DNA from: Entomohabitans teleogrylli
GTDB lineage: Bacteria; Pseudomonadota; Gammaproteobacteria; Enterobacterales; Enterobacteriaceae
NCBI RefSeq assembly: GCF_001484765.1
Contig: NZ_LLXO01000014.1
Span: forward strand, 1-64,000
Direction: 5' to 3'
DNA: 64,000 nt
Position numbers and translations under genes: made by a program. Positions 30,744 through 39,676 of this stretch are shown here, in pieces (within the stretch, counting starts at the first letter, position 1; each line of letters starts with the position of its first letter). Under the pieces are notes generated by a model. It was not told where the DNA came from, made no database searches, and saw nothing but the letters and a program-made list of their open reading frames with translations.

Positions 30744-30945
30744 GTCGGTTTTCCTTCGAAGATATACTGACATCAGAAGCCCTGACTGTTACAGCAGTTG
30801 GGGCTTCGCTGTTTCTGGCGATAAATTCTGTGACTGCCTTAACTATTAAGTAATTGATCGAGCGTTCATTGTTTTTTGCTATTAAATAAAGGCCATCCCG
30901 CATGTGCATTGGGAGTCTTACCTTTAACTGCCATTCCTGTTTCAT
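30721..30945 (-). CDS. Arc-like ribbon-helix-helix repressor
   Basis: 74 residues: [14 protein letters not shown] as the DNA-contact strand, then [14 protein letters not shown], a ribbon-helix-helix pattern equal to Arc/Mnt. The strong AAGGAG site and the order arc then ant match the P22 immI operon. It should repress its own promoter and ant. Confidence 0.85.
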   Translation of the reverse strand: MKQEWQLKVRLPMHMRDGLYLIAKNNERSINYLIVKAVTEFIARNSEAPTAVTVRASDVSISSKENRHDKYSNS

Positions 30946-30954
30946 TCACTCTCC

Positions 30955-31003
30955 TTGGTGGCACGGTGGAACCATTGATAATGTAGACCCACAGTGCCAC
31001 CAT
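30955..31003. promoter_or_regulatory. Divergent operator region of the immI-like locus
   Basis: GGTGGCACGGTGG (30957-30969) is repeated in inverted form (CCCACAGTGCCACC, 30988-31001), giving an 8-bp exact (GGTGGCAC / GTGCCACC) and longer imperfect dyad between the divergent arc-like and mnt-like genes. The likely target of Mnt-like and/or Arc-like proteins. Confidence 0.65.
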
Positions 31004-31030
31004 GTCAACGATGATTTATGAGGTGACCCG

Positions 31031-31333
31031 ATGGCTAGAGATGAACCAAAAGTAAACGTAAGAATGCCTCAGGAGTTGAAGGATAAGCTTCATGCGTTGG
31101 CGGCGCAGAACAAAAGATCTGTTAATGCTGAAATTGTTGCTGCCATAGAATTTTCCTGCAGAAAAGCATTTGGCGAGGTAATTGAAAGGGACGAAGGAAC
31201 AGAGATTATCCTGAATGAAGGTGACTCCCTGGTACTTAAGTCTCAGATTGACACCCTGAAAAAAGTTGTCGAAACAGAGCGAAAGGTGGACGAAATCTTA
31301 GCAACGCTCGAAAAGTTTAAGGTGGATCGCTGA
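31031..31333 (+). CDS. Mnt-like ribbon-helix-helix repressor
   Basis: 100 residues: M-A-R-D-E-P-K-V-N-V-R-M-P-Q-E-L-K-D-K-L at the start is close to P22 Mnt, then N-K-R-S-V-N-A-E-I-V-A-A-I. The C-terminal half is a coiled coil for tetramers (I-D-T-L-K-K-V-V-E-T-E). Divergent from arc/ant, as in P22. In P22 Mnt keeps ant silent in the lysogen. Confidence 0.87.
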   Translation: MARDEPKVNVRMPQELKDKLHALAAQNKRSVNAEIVAAIEFSCRKAFGEVIERDEGTEIILNEGDSLVLKSQIDTLKKVVETERKVDEILATLEKFKVDR

Positions 31334-31384
31334 CCTTGTGTCAACCATTTGCTAACATGTGAGAAAAGTTGCGGAGGGAAGATA

Positions 31385-31672
31385 ATGAAGAGGATAGCGT
31401 TTTTATCGTTAATTGTTTTAATTTTTAGCACTTACTCGCACGCAGATGAATATCCAGAGATGAAACAATTGAAGGAGCTACATGCTGAAATATGCAGGGA
31501 GCATAGCAAACCAGATTTATGTTTGCGAGCTGTTGGTTATTTAATGAAAGGCGTTCAGACTGAAGGCGATATCTATAGCCAGTGTCAAGAACTTACAGAG
31601 GCACAGCGTGATAATGAAGAGGCATGTAGGGCAGCGATTGCTGTTCGCCAACTGATAAATGGCTTCAAATAA
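31385..31672 (+). CDS. Small exported Cys-rich protein
   Basis: 95 residues from ATG 31385 (GGAGGGAAG upstream). Signal peptide (I-A-F-L-S-L-I-V-L-I-F-S-T-Y-S-H-A), then a helical mature part with four Cys that could form two disulfides (C-R, C-L, C-Q, C-R). Very A+T-rich DNA. Periplasmic moron of unknown role. Confidence 0.6.
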   Translation: MKRIAFLSLIVLIFSTYSHADEYPEMKQLKELHAEICREHSKPDLCLRAVGYLMKGVQTEGDIYSQCQELTEAQRDNEEACRAAIAVRQLINGFK

Positions 31673-31707
31673 TAATAAATTCATTTTTTATTTTAAAGTG
31701 AGATAAA

Positions 31708-32001
31708 ATGTTCAAAATGATTGGTTGTATATTACTTGCAATAGGTATTTTCTGGGTTGGTTATGCTTTAATAATGGGCGTTACCGTTGGTTATGTAGAT
31801 AAGGTATACAACGCTGGGTTAATGGCTCACAGGCAAATACATGCAATTGTTGGTAGCTCAGTATCAATAATTGGAACTATTTTTTTAACCGTAAGTGTAA
31901 TTATTGAAAAAATTGATTTTATAAATAAAGAGAAGGTTGATGTTTTAAAAAACATGAACAATGGTCTTGCTGATATAGTTGATTTATATAAAGCAAAGTA
32001 A
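31708..32001 (+). CDS. Two-helix membrane protein
   Basis: 97 residues. Helix 1 is near residues 4-27 (I-G-C-I-L-L-A-I-G-I-F-W-V-G-Y), helix 2 near 46-70 (V-G-S-S-V-S-I-I-G-T-I-F-L). Very A+T rich, with its own terminator, in the moron block before the tape measure gene. A superinfection-exclusion role is possible; nothing in the sequence proves it. Confidence 0.55.
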   Translation: MFKMIGCILLAIGIFWVGYALIMGVTVGYVDKVYNAGLMAHRQIHAIVGSSVSIIGTIFLTVSVIIEKIDFINKEKVDVLKNMNNGLADIVDLYKAK

Positions 32002-32024
32002 TTATCAAATATATCAAAATAAAA

Positions 32025-32048
32025 AACTCGCCTAGTGCGGGTTTTTTT
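32025..32048 (+). terminator. Terminator before the tape measure gene
   Basis: AACtCGC-ctagt-GCGgGTT then T6. Confidence 0.75.
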
Positions 32049-32065
32049 ATTTCCGGAGAAATAAA

Positions 32066-35000
32066 ATGCAAGTTGGATCCCTGTATATTGATATTGACAT
32101 AGAAACAGCAAATCTTATTGAAAGCCAGAGAAAAATAAACTCATCAATTAATAATGTTGAGGCTGGTTTTAATAAATTAGATAAATCTGCAAACAGCTTA
32201 AATACAAATCTTACAAAACTTGCAACTGTAGTAAAGGGAGTTATTGCAGCTACAGCATTGCGCGAACTTGCTGGAATGGTCCAGAGATACCAGGAGATGG
32301 CAGAGCGTGTAAAAATGGCCACCACTGGTCAGGCGGAATTTGAACGAGTGCAAAAGCGCCTGTTGAATACTGCTAATGGCACGTATCGCTCATTATCTGA
32401 AGCGCAGGAACTCTACATCCGTACTGCCAGTGCTCTCCGCAGCATGGGATACACGACAGACGAGGCGATCGACGTCCAGGACTCACTGTCTTACGCATTT
32501 GTTAAAAATGCCACCAGTGCCGATAGCGCAGAATCAGCAATATCAGCACTTACGAAATCAGTAAACACAGGCAAGGTATCGGCCGATCAGTGGCTAACCA
32601 TAATAACTGCTGTACCAACTGTTATTGATGATATAGCTGCCTCAAGTGGAAAATCATCGGCACAGATAAGGGCGCTGGGCACTGCTGGTAAACTGACTGC
32701 TACTGAACTGACTGAGGGATTGAGATCATCGCTGAACGCGAACGCAGAGGCGGCCGCGAACATGGCAAACAACCTGACAGATGCTGGAGTTCGTTTCAAA
32801 ACGGCGATTACTCAATTACTGTCAGGGATTGAAAATCAGACTGGTGTTCTACAGGCATTTACTAATGGGATCATCTCTATTGCGGATTCCATTCTCGAAT
32901 TCAGTTCAAAATCAGATAACCTTAAAGCGGTGATTGATGGGATCTCCGTAGCAGCTATCGCTCTGGCAAGTGTTGTTGCTGGAAGGCTGGCTGCATCCTT
33001 CATCACTGCGACACAGGCTAATTTAAAATTTATAGCAACAACTTATCAGGCTGCTGGCGCGCAGGCAGTATTTAATACTGCGCTAACTGCTGGTAAATCT
33101 ATTCTGGCGCTTTTCGGTGGGCCATCTGGAGTTGTAACGGCAGCAGCAACAGCAATTTTTCTTCTTTATCAGAAAACAGAACTGGCAAAGAAGGAAAGCA
33201 TTGCGTTTGCTGATAGCCTGAACGAGCTAACATCCAGCACTAATAAGCTGACTACAGCACAATTAAATGCAGCAATAGCAAAAACGGAACAGTCTATTAA
33301 AGCTCAGGAGGAAGCTATTAAATCCCTGCTTGACGAGCAGAAGCGACTTGAAGACGAAAAAGGATTTATAAAGTTAGCATCAAATATAAGAGGTGCAGAG
33401 CGAGCAGCTAAAGACCTAAAAAGAATCGAGCAGGAACTGGCGATTCAGGCAGAAAAAGTTGAAGAGGCAGAAAACAAGTTAAGTCAGACTACTAGTTCTC
33501 TGGGTATTTTACGTGCGCAGCTAAGTGGAGAATACAGGACCGGTATTGATCTGCTTAAGCGCGATGGTCGCGAGGCTGGTGTTACAGCTGGATTGATGAA
33601 TCAGCTTGGCGATGCCATTAACTTCGCAGCAAGGGCAAAATCGAACTTTAACGCTACAAGTCTATTTGTTGAGCGTAGCGAAGAAGGCGACAAATATCTC
33701 GAAAGTCTGCGTCAGCAAAACCAGTTACTTTCCATTACTGATAAAAGAGAAAGGGCAATTACAGAGGCAAGGCAAAAAGCGCTTAGCACCGGGGTTGAGG
33801 CAGGATCAAACCAACTTCGCCAGATAGAAGAAGAGGCCGCTAAAAAGTTCGATTTGATTAAAGCCGATAACGACCGTAATAGCGCCCAAAAATCATCAGC
33901 TAAGTCATCTGATGAGGCTGCTACAGCGTTACAGCGCCAAAATGAGGAGATAGCACGTCTCAGCACCGGTTACAAAGAGGGCTCTCTGGAGCTGGCTAAA
34001 TACGATGCTGTGATGGCGCTTGGCAACAAGGCGTCACAGCAGCAAATTCAGCAGGCGGAGAGAAATGCAGAGGCGCAATGGAGACTCAACGAAGCGATAC
34101 GTGCTCAGGCAGCTATTGCTCAGTTAATCCCGGAAGCTGGTGAAGGGGTGCGATACGAACAACAGACGCGAGACCTGAAAGCTGCGCTGGATGCACAGAT
34201 TATCGATCAGCAGACATTCAGCCAGCAATCGGAAAAAATAGAGCAGGAGCACCAGGCAAGTCTTGCAAAAATCCGTTCCGGTGAGGTTGTTACGCCGAAA
34301 CACGCAGCGGCAGCAGAGGTTGATCCTGTTCAACGGCTTGCCAATCAGCACGCTCAACAGATAGCACTCATACAGCAATTTGAGCGGCAGGGAGTGCTGG
34401 AGCATGAGCAGGCTATCGCGCTGAAAACGGCAGCCGACAAAAAATATGAAACAGAGCGAACTAACGCGCAATGGGAACTCCTCAGCCAGCAAAGCCTCGG
34501 CTATGACATGCTGACGAGCGCTATTGATGCGTTCAGCGGTAACGCCTCCAACGCTATCACCGGGCTGCTAACCGGAACTATGAGCGCTACAGAAGCGTTT
34601 CGCTCGCTGGGTAACACCATCCTGAACAGTGTTATCAACAGCCTCGTGCAGGTGGGCGTTGAGGCGCTGAAAAACTACATTCTCGGCCAGACTCTCGGCG
34701 CAGCATCCACTGCGGCGGCAGCTACACAGGCCGGGGTTGTGGCGTCGGCATGGGCTCCAGCGGCGGCACTGGCGTCACTCGCAACGCTGGGCACCAATTC
34801 AGCGGCGGCAATCGGGGCCATTACCGGAACTGTTGGAGTCGCTCAGGGGCTGGCGCTGGCCGGTGCCCGTAAAAATGGCGGTCCAGTTTCTGCCGGCAGC
34901 CTGTACCAGGTGGGCGAGGGAGGGCTACCGGAGATATACCGGGCCAGTACCGGGAAGCAGTACATGATCCCCGGCGATAATGGCAGGGTAATCAGCAATA

Positions 35001-35206
35001 AGGATATGCAAAGCGGCGGGATGAATATTCAGATTAATATCACCAACGCTGCAACTGGCGCTCAGGTATCCCGGCAGGATGCATACGAGCAAAACGGCAC
35101 AGCGGTTATCGACCTGCTGATTACCGACATCGAGCGTGGCGGACAGTTTTCCGGCGCCATGCAATCTACATTCGGGCTCAACCGCAGGGCTAATGGCAGT
35201 TTTTAA
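32066..35206 (+). CDS. Tail tape measure protein
   Basis: 1046 residues. N-terminal tape-measure domain (~35-230; Y-Q-E-M-A-E-R-V-K-M-A, N-G-T-Y-R-S-L-S-E-A, A-D-Q-W-L-T-I-I-T-A-V-P-T-V). Hydrophobic segments near residues ~295-320 and ~345-375 and near ~870-940 are typical of membrane-inserting tape measure proteins. Long coiled coils run between. Its length would set a tail of roughly 150 nm by the usual 1.5 A per residue rule. The first ~400 bases are notably A+T rich. Confidence 0.92.
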   Translation: MQVGSLYIDIDIETANLIESQRKINSSINNVEAGFNKLDKSANSLNTNLTKLATVVKGVIAATALRELAGMVQRYQEMAERVKMATTGQAEFERVQKRLLNTANGTYRSLSEAQELYIRTASALRSMGYTTDEAIDVQDSLSYAFVKNATSADSAESAISALTKSVNTGKVSADQWLTIITAVPTVIDDIAASSGKSSAQIRALGTAGKLTATELTEGLRSSLNANAEAAANMANNLTDAGVRFKTAITQLLSGIENQTGVLQAFTNGIISIADSILEFSSKSDNLKAVIDGISVAAIALASVVAGRLAASFITATQANLKFIATTYQAAGAQAVFNTALTAGKSILALFGGPSGVVTAAATAIFLLYQKTELAKKESIAFADSLNELTSSTNKLTTAQLNAAIAKTEQSIKAQEEAIKSLLDEQKRLEDEKGFIKLASNIRGAERAAKDLKRIEQELAIQAEKVEEAENKLSQTTSSLGILRAQLSGEYRTGIDLLKRDGREAGVTAGLMNQLGDAINFAARAKSNFNATSLFVERSEEGDKYLESLRQQNQLLSITDKRERAITEARQKALSTGVEAGSNQLRQIEEEAAKKFDLIKADNDRNSAQKSSAKSSDEAATALQRQNEEIARLSTGYKEGSLELAKYDAVMALGNKASQQQIQQAERNAEAQWRLNEAIRAQAAIAQLIPEAGEGVRYEQQTRDLKAALDAQIIDQQTFSQQSEKIEQEHQASLAKIRSGEVVTPKHAAAAEVDPVQRLANQHAQQIALIQQFERQGVLEHEQAIALKTAADKKYETERTNAQWELLSQQSLGYDMLTSAIDAFSGNASNAITGLLTGTMSATEAFRSLGNTILNSVINSLVQVGVEALKNYILGQTLGAASTAAAATQAGVVASAWAPAAALASLATLGTNSAAAIGAITGTVGVAQGLALAGARKNGGPVSAGSLYQVGEGGLPEIYRASTGKQYMIPGDNGRVISNKDMQSGGMNIQINITNAATGAQVSRQDAYEQNGTAVIDLLITDIERGGQFSGAMQSTFGLNRRANGSF

Positions 35207-35266
35207 TCTATCGTAGTGAAATATTGCAGTACATCATGACAAACATTTTGATATTGATTAACGAAT

Positions 35267-35284
35267 AACCCGCTTTGGCGGGTT
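35267..35284 (+). terminator. Terminator after the tape measure gene
   Basis: AACCCGC-ttt-GGCGGGTT hairpin; short T run, so moderate strength. Confidence 0.6.
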
Positions 35285-35290
35285 GGTTCA

Positions 35291-35704
35291 TCATTCAGGT
35301 AGAGAATTCATGACAGTTTCCAGGTCCCTCCCCAGAAAACCTGACGACCAACCACAGGAGCCACAATGGTAAGCAAAATCATCGAAGAAAGAGCCGACAG
35401 CTACAAAACAGTTGGGACAATAAACCGCCCTTGTATAACCACCAGAGGTATCTTTTCTAAAGGCCGCTCCCATGTGCTGGACAAACTGCTCTTGTGCCCG
35501 ATAACGCTCTATCTCATTCGTAAGTTCTACGCATTTGGCCTTCGCCTTGGACAGTTCTTCTACGGTGGCAGCATGGGCTTTTTGAAGTACGTCAATTTGC
35601 TCGCCAATGAAAGCGATGCGTTCGCGCAACACCTCGTTGCTTTGAACCGCAGAGAGAGCGCCGATACCAGTTTTAAGGGAAGCAATAATTAAACCAATGT
35701 CCAT
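35291..35704 (-). CDS. Zinc-ribbon coiled-coil moron
   Basis: 137 residues from ATG 35704 (GGTGGG upstream). The N-terminal two-thirds is helical (I-G-E-Q-I-D-V-L-Q-K-A-H-A-A-T-V-E-E-L-S-K). The C-terminus has a zinc ribbon (Y-C-P-N-C and H-C-G-S-C). Reversed within the tail module, so a lysogen-expressed accessory. I have seen similar proteins at this place in other lambdoid prophages; function unknown. Confidence 0.68.
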   Translation of the reverse strand: MDIGLIIASLKTGIGALSAVQSNEVLRERIAFIGEQIDVLQKAHAATVEELSKAKAKCVELTNEIERYRAQEQFVQHMGAAFRKDTSGGYTRAVYCPNCFVAVGSFFDDFAYHCGSCGWSSGFLGRDLETVMNSLPE

Positions 35705-35815
35705 ATTACCCACCAATTTTACAAGGGTATTTAGCCTAACCTGGTAAGGTGGTGTCGAAAATCCTGATAAAAGATCAGTGCAGCAACAACTGCTTTTTTT
35801 ATTCCTGGAGGAAAA

Positions 35816-36292
35816 GTGGCGACAGTACGCTATCCAGACTGGCTCCCGCTTCCCCAGCGGGCAGATCAGAACTTTACGCAGGACACTGGTTTTCAGACTA
35901 TTCAGCCAGCGATCGGGCCTGCGATTTTCATCCCGCAAACTACCGATTTGAAGGGGAAGTGGTCACTCAAGTGGATTTTTACCCTTGAACAAGCAGAGCG
36001 GTTTAAATCGTGGCTACGTTCGCCAAATTACTGCGACCGAGGAAATGCCTGGTTCACGATACCGATTGACCTCGGCGACACGCAGGGCGTGCAGGATCAG
36101 GAGGTTCATTTCACCAGTATGCCGGTGCAAACCAGTAAAAACGGCATAACAGTGACGTGGACTGCGACTGTTATTTGTAACGAGATAACCGATATCACCG
36201 AATATTATGACGACTGGATTGTCGAGGCTCCGCAGGGTTACGGGTACTGGCTCGATTATCTGGTAACTGCTGTTATGCCGGAGGCGAAATGA
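35816..36292 (+). CDS. Minor tail protein (lambda M-like position)
   Basis: 158 residues from GTG 35816 after GGAGG. Beta-rich with F-T-L-E-Q-A-E-R-F-K-S-W and a late I-V-E-A-P-Q-G-Y-G. Order after the tape measure gene and before the DUF1833 gene corresponds to lambda M. It should be part of the tail tip. Stop overlaps the next start by four bases. Confidence 0.75.
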   Translation: MATVRYPDWLPLPQRADQNFTQDTGFQTIQPAIGPAIFIPQTTDLKGKWSLKWIFTLEQAERFKSWLRSPNYCDRGNAWFTIPIDLGDTQGVQDQEVHFTSMPVQTSKNGITVTWTATVICNEITDITEYYDDWIVEAPQGYGYWLDYLVTAVMPEAK

Positions 36293-36759
36293 CAACGCTG
36301 AGAGAATGGAAAGAGCGCAGGCCTGCCAGTGATCTGAAACAAACGCTGGAATTTTATCATTCGACATTTGGCTATTATCGGCTGGTAAACAATTCATTTC
36401 GACCAGCGACATTTGGCGGTAATGAATTTCAGCCATCGAGATTTTCCGTTGTAGAACCAGCACAGGATGGAACAACGGATATTTCCCTGACTATTACCCT
36501 CCAGGCTGGTTCTCAGGAGGTGCGGCAGATACTGAAAAAATGGCGCGGTCAGGCGCGTATGTCGCCCATCTCAGTGAAATATCAGTTGTGGGATAAAGTC
36601 GGCGATGAGGTGTCGCTAAAAACGTATAGCGTTTATGTGATCGGCGTTCCTGTTGGCTCCGAGGATATCACTGTAAACGCTGGCCACACAAACCCCCTGA
36701 CGCTGGCCAACAACACCATATACACCTATCAGCAATTCCCGGGACTCCTGAGCCTATGA
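36289..36759 (+). CDS. Minor tail protein DUF1833 (lambda L-like)
   Basis: 156 residues, DUF1833 type: T-L-R-E-W-K-E-R-R-P at the start, L-E-F-Y-H-S-T-F-G-Y-Y-R-L, and I-Y-T-Y-Q-Q-F-P-G-L. Tip-complex component in the place of lambda L. The stop overlaps the K-like gene by four bases. Confidence 0.85.
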   Translation: MTTLREWKERRPASDLKQTLEFYHSTFGYYRLVNNSFRPATFGGNEFQPSRFSVVEPAQDGTTDISLTITLQAGSQEVRQILKKWRGQARMSPISVKYQLWDKVGDEVSLKTYSVYVIGVPVGSEDITVNAGHTNPLTLANNTIYTYQQFPGLLSL

Positions 36760-37151
36760 CAGAGATAGAATTTGTACGGACTGTCACCGGCAGGCCGTGG
36801 GCTAATCGCGCCTGTACGTTTGATGAGCTGGATTGCTGGGGGCTGGTGGTGCTGTATTACCGGCATGTATTGGGGGTTGAGCTACACCACCTGCCAGATT
36901 ACGAGTCAGGCGCTGATTTTGTGACGTGCTATGAATCGGCGGCGTCGTGCTGGCGCACAATACCGGCAGCGGTGCCCGGGTGTATAGCCGTGTTCTATCG
37001 TGGTGACGTTCCGGCTCACACCGGCGTAATGCTCACCCCTGTCAAATGCCTGCATTCCCGCGGCGAACACGGATTTGTCAGGATAGACAGCCCTGTCGCG
37101 CTGCTGCGCATCTACAGTCGTGTGGAGTATATGAGTTATGCCAAAATTTGA
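36756..37151 (+). CDS. NlpC/P60 tail peptidase (lambda K-like)
   Basis: 131 residues. The catalytic Cys is C27 in D-C-W-G-L-V-V, and the His is H88 in A-H-T-G-V-M-L. NlpC/P60 peptidases of tail tips cut murein stem peptides during DNA entry. Lambda K also carries a JAMM domain, absent here. It overlaps the J-like gene by 14 bases. Confidence 0.88.
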   Translation: MTEIEFVRTVTGRPWANRACTFDELDCWGLVVLYYRHVLGVELHHLPDYESGADFVTCYESAASCWRTIPAAVPGCIAVFYRGDVPAHTGVMLTPVKCLHSRGEHGFVRIDSPVALLRIYSRVEYMSYAKI

Positions 37152-39609
37152 ACTACAGCGACTGCCCGGGGCGCCGAAAGAGCGAGGTGCTATAGCTGCC
37201 GGAACACCCTTGGTGGAATGGCTGAATGGTCAGCGCCTTCATAATTGCGTGGTCATTAAACTGAATGGCCGCGAACTGGCTGACGATTTTGACATTAGCT
37301 ACCCGTTGCGCGACCGCGATGTAGTGCATGTTTTCGATCAGCCTGAGGGTGGCGTAGGCAATCTGATAACATCTGTTTTGCGTCCTGTTACAAAAATTCT
37401 GTCAACCAGCCTGAAATGGCTGGGCGGGGCGCAAAAAACATCATCGCCGTCAATCTCCACCGGAGAATCTCCGAACAACGATCTGACACAGCAGACTAAC
37501 CGGGCGCGCCTGTACCGTGGTCGCCCAAACAGCTACGGACTGACAAGAATTTATCCCGATCTCATACAGGAGTCTGGTTATGAATTTGCTGACAACAAAA
37601 AACAGGTTTTTGAATGGATGAATGCCGGGATTGGCCGCGGCATCATATCGTCTGTTCGGTATTCTGAGTCGTCACTGATCGCCCTGGCTGGTGGCAGTTA
37701 TCGTGTTTATCAGCCCGGTGAAGTGATCCCGGAGATTCCCCAGCCGTATGCGTTTGATGATGTGGACGGGCAGGAAATCCCGGGCAGAAACGAGGATAGC
37801 GAGGAGATTCGCCAGCAGGCAACCACTGATAGTCTACTTAGTGGAATTTTTGGCGGCGGCCAGTTCCATGCGCGGATCCTCAAAAACAACGATTTTGACG
37901 GCATATACGATTCTCCGAGACCGCTTGCTGTAGCTGTGACAGTAAATGTCTCATATAACACGGCCAGTGGTCCGGTCACAAAAGACGCCAAAATTAACGC
38001 CTCGTTATTCAACGCAACAATTACAGACGACGGCGCAGAGATAAACCCGGAGCAGTATTATAATTTTTATTTCGATACCCTATCCGGTGCCGATTATGAC
38101 GCACTTCCGGCAGATACCATTGTTAACTCAACGCTGTTTACCATTACCGAGTACGAAACAATTGTGATCGGGCCGTTTTTCGCTGCTCTGGAATCAGAGC
38201 AACTCTGGATACATCTCTACGCTAACCTCGGGAAGCGCTATGACGCGCCGGCGCGGGTTACGCTGTGGGCTGTGGACAGTGACAATAACGCGATCGCCGG
38301 TACAGAGGAAACGGTAGATATCGAGGTACATAACCCAACAGGCGGGCAGAAATATATCTATGTAACAAAAAAAATCACACCCGCTGCAGGCGTTCAGCGC
38401 TACGCGTTTCGCATCGAGCGAACCAACAATTCTCAGTCTGATTCGGTTCTGTATATCCATGGTGCACAGGCTGTTACTGTACGTCGTGACGTGGTTTATC
38501 CTGACGACACGATTATCATGGTCAGTCGTCGGGAAACTGAAAACCCGACAGCACTCAGCGACCCGAAATATAACTGCCTGTGGCAGCGTATGACGATCTC
38601 ATGGACGCCGGAGGGTGGGATTGATTACACGCTGCGTGCCAGCCGGTCATTTGCTGATGCTGCGCTGCATGAATGGGTCGTTGTGAGTAAACAGGATCCG
38701 GAGAGGCTAGATCTGGCCGCACTATACGCCATTGCCGATAGCCTGCCCGATCCTCGACTTGGTTATTTCGACTGGACATTCAGCGACGAAAAACAATCGC
38801 TGGGTGAACGTATACAGACAATCTGCAACGCTGCCCGGGTGAGCGGAAACCAAATCGGCGACATGCTAACCTTCTGGCGCGATGAGAGAGTGGATTATCC
38901 TGACGCTGTTTTTGCGCGCTCAAATATGTTCTGGGAGGACTATAAGGTCGAGTACACGATGTCACTGCCCGGCGGCTATGACGGCGTGACGCTTGATTAC
39001 ACAGATCCTGTAACAAATAAAAAATCATACATCTATCTTCGGGTTGACGAAAACGGCATAGCTGAGGTTCCTGATGCGACCATTAACGCACAGCAGATTA
39101 GCCTGAGTGGTTGTCGCAATGCTGTGCAGGCGAACGACAAAGCGTGGCTGGAGGCGCGCAGGATGCTACATTCCCGTATCACAATGACCGCCCGGGTTCT
39201 GGAGTCAACGCAGGTTGTACGCGGTTCTGTCGTGCAGTGCCCGGACATGTACGATAACCGGCAGCAAACCGGATACCTGCGGGGCAGGGATGGCGATATG
39301 TTTCTGACATCTGAGCGTATCGAATTCGACGGCGATATGTGGGTGGTGATGAGTGACAGCGCAGGAGATTTCCGTGGCCGCTGGCGCGCGCAGCGGGTAG
39401 AGGGAAATCCCAGGGCATTTACCGCGAACGCTGAGGAATTTGATATCAACATTTATGATGGAAAACACACACAATCTCCCAGTCGGTATTTTATCGCCAC
39501 AGATTCAGAGCTTAACTCTACCCTGTGGAGAGTGGACAGTGCTAAACCCAACGGTGATGAAACACAGACATTAACCCTGACTGAATATTCAGACGAAATA
39601 TACCAGTAA
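37138..39609 (+). CDS. Host-specificity tail tip protein (TipJ/J-like)
   Basis: 823 residues. N-terminal ~75 residues resemble a ubiquitin/ThiS-like fold (F-E-L-Q-R-L-P-G-A-P, I-K-L-N-G-R-E-L-A-D-D-F). The next region is a hydrophobic linker (G-G-V-G-N-L-I-T-S-V-L-R-P-V), followed by the tail tip body with an R-x-Y-R-G-R-P-N-S-Y-G-L pattern. The host-range central hub is at the tip. The N-terminal fold may replace a separate lambda I-type gene. Confidence 0.87.
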   Translation: MPKFELQRLPGAPKERGAIAAGTPLVEWLNGQRLHNCVVIKLNGRELADDFDISYPLRDRDVVHVFDQPEGGVGNLITSVLRPVTKILSTSLKWLGGAQKTSSPSISTGESPNNDLTQQTNRARLYRGRPNSYGLTRIYPDLIQESGYEFADNKKQVFEWMNAGIGRGIISSVRYSESSLIALAGGSYRVYQPGEVIPEIPQPYAFDDVDGQEIPGRNEDSEEIRQQATTDSLLSGIFGGGQFHARILKNNDFDGIYDSPRPLAVAVTVNVSYNTASGPVTKDAKINASLFNATITDDGAEINPEQYYNFYFDTLSGADYDALPADTIVNSTLFTITEYETIVIGPFFAALESEQLWIHLYANLGKRYDAPARVTLWAVDSDNNAIAGTEETVDIEVHNPTGGQKYIYVTKKITPAAGVQRYAFRIERTNNSQSDSVLYIHGAQAVTVRRDVVYPDDTIIMVSRRETENPTALSDPKYNCLWQRMTISWTPEGGIDYTLRASRSFADAALHEWVVVSKQDPERLDLAALYAIADSLPDPRLGYFDWTFSDEKQSLGERIQTICNAARVSGNQIGDMLTFWRDERVDYPDAVFARSNMFWEDYKVEYTMSLPGGYDGVTLDYTDPVTNKKSYIYLRVDENGIAEVPDATINAQQISLSGCRNAVQANDKAWLEARRMLHSRITMTARVLESTQVVRGSVVQCPDMYDNRQQTGYLRGRDGDMFLTSERIEFDGDMWVVMSDSAGDFRGRWRAQRVEGNPRAFTANAEEFDINIYDGKHTQSPSRYFIATDSELNSTLWRVDSAKPNGDETQTLTLTEYSDEIYQ

Positions 39610-39676
39610 TTAATTTGTGTGCGATGTGTCAGATTTTATTCTGATATGTCTGCATAACTTTCATAAAGGTAATATA

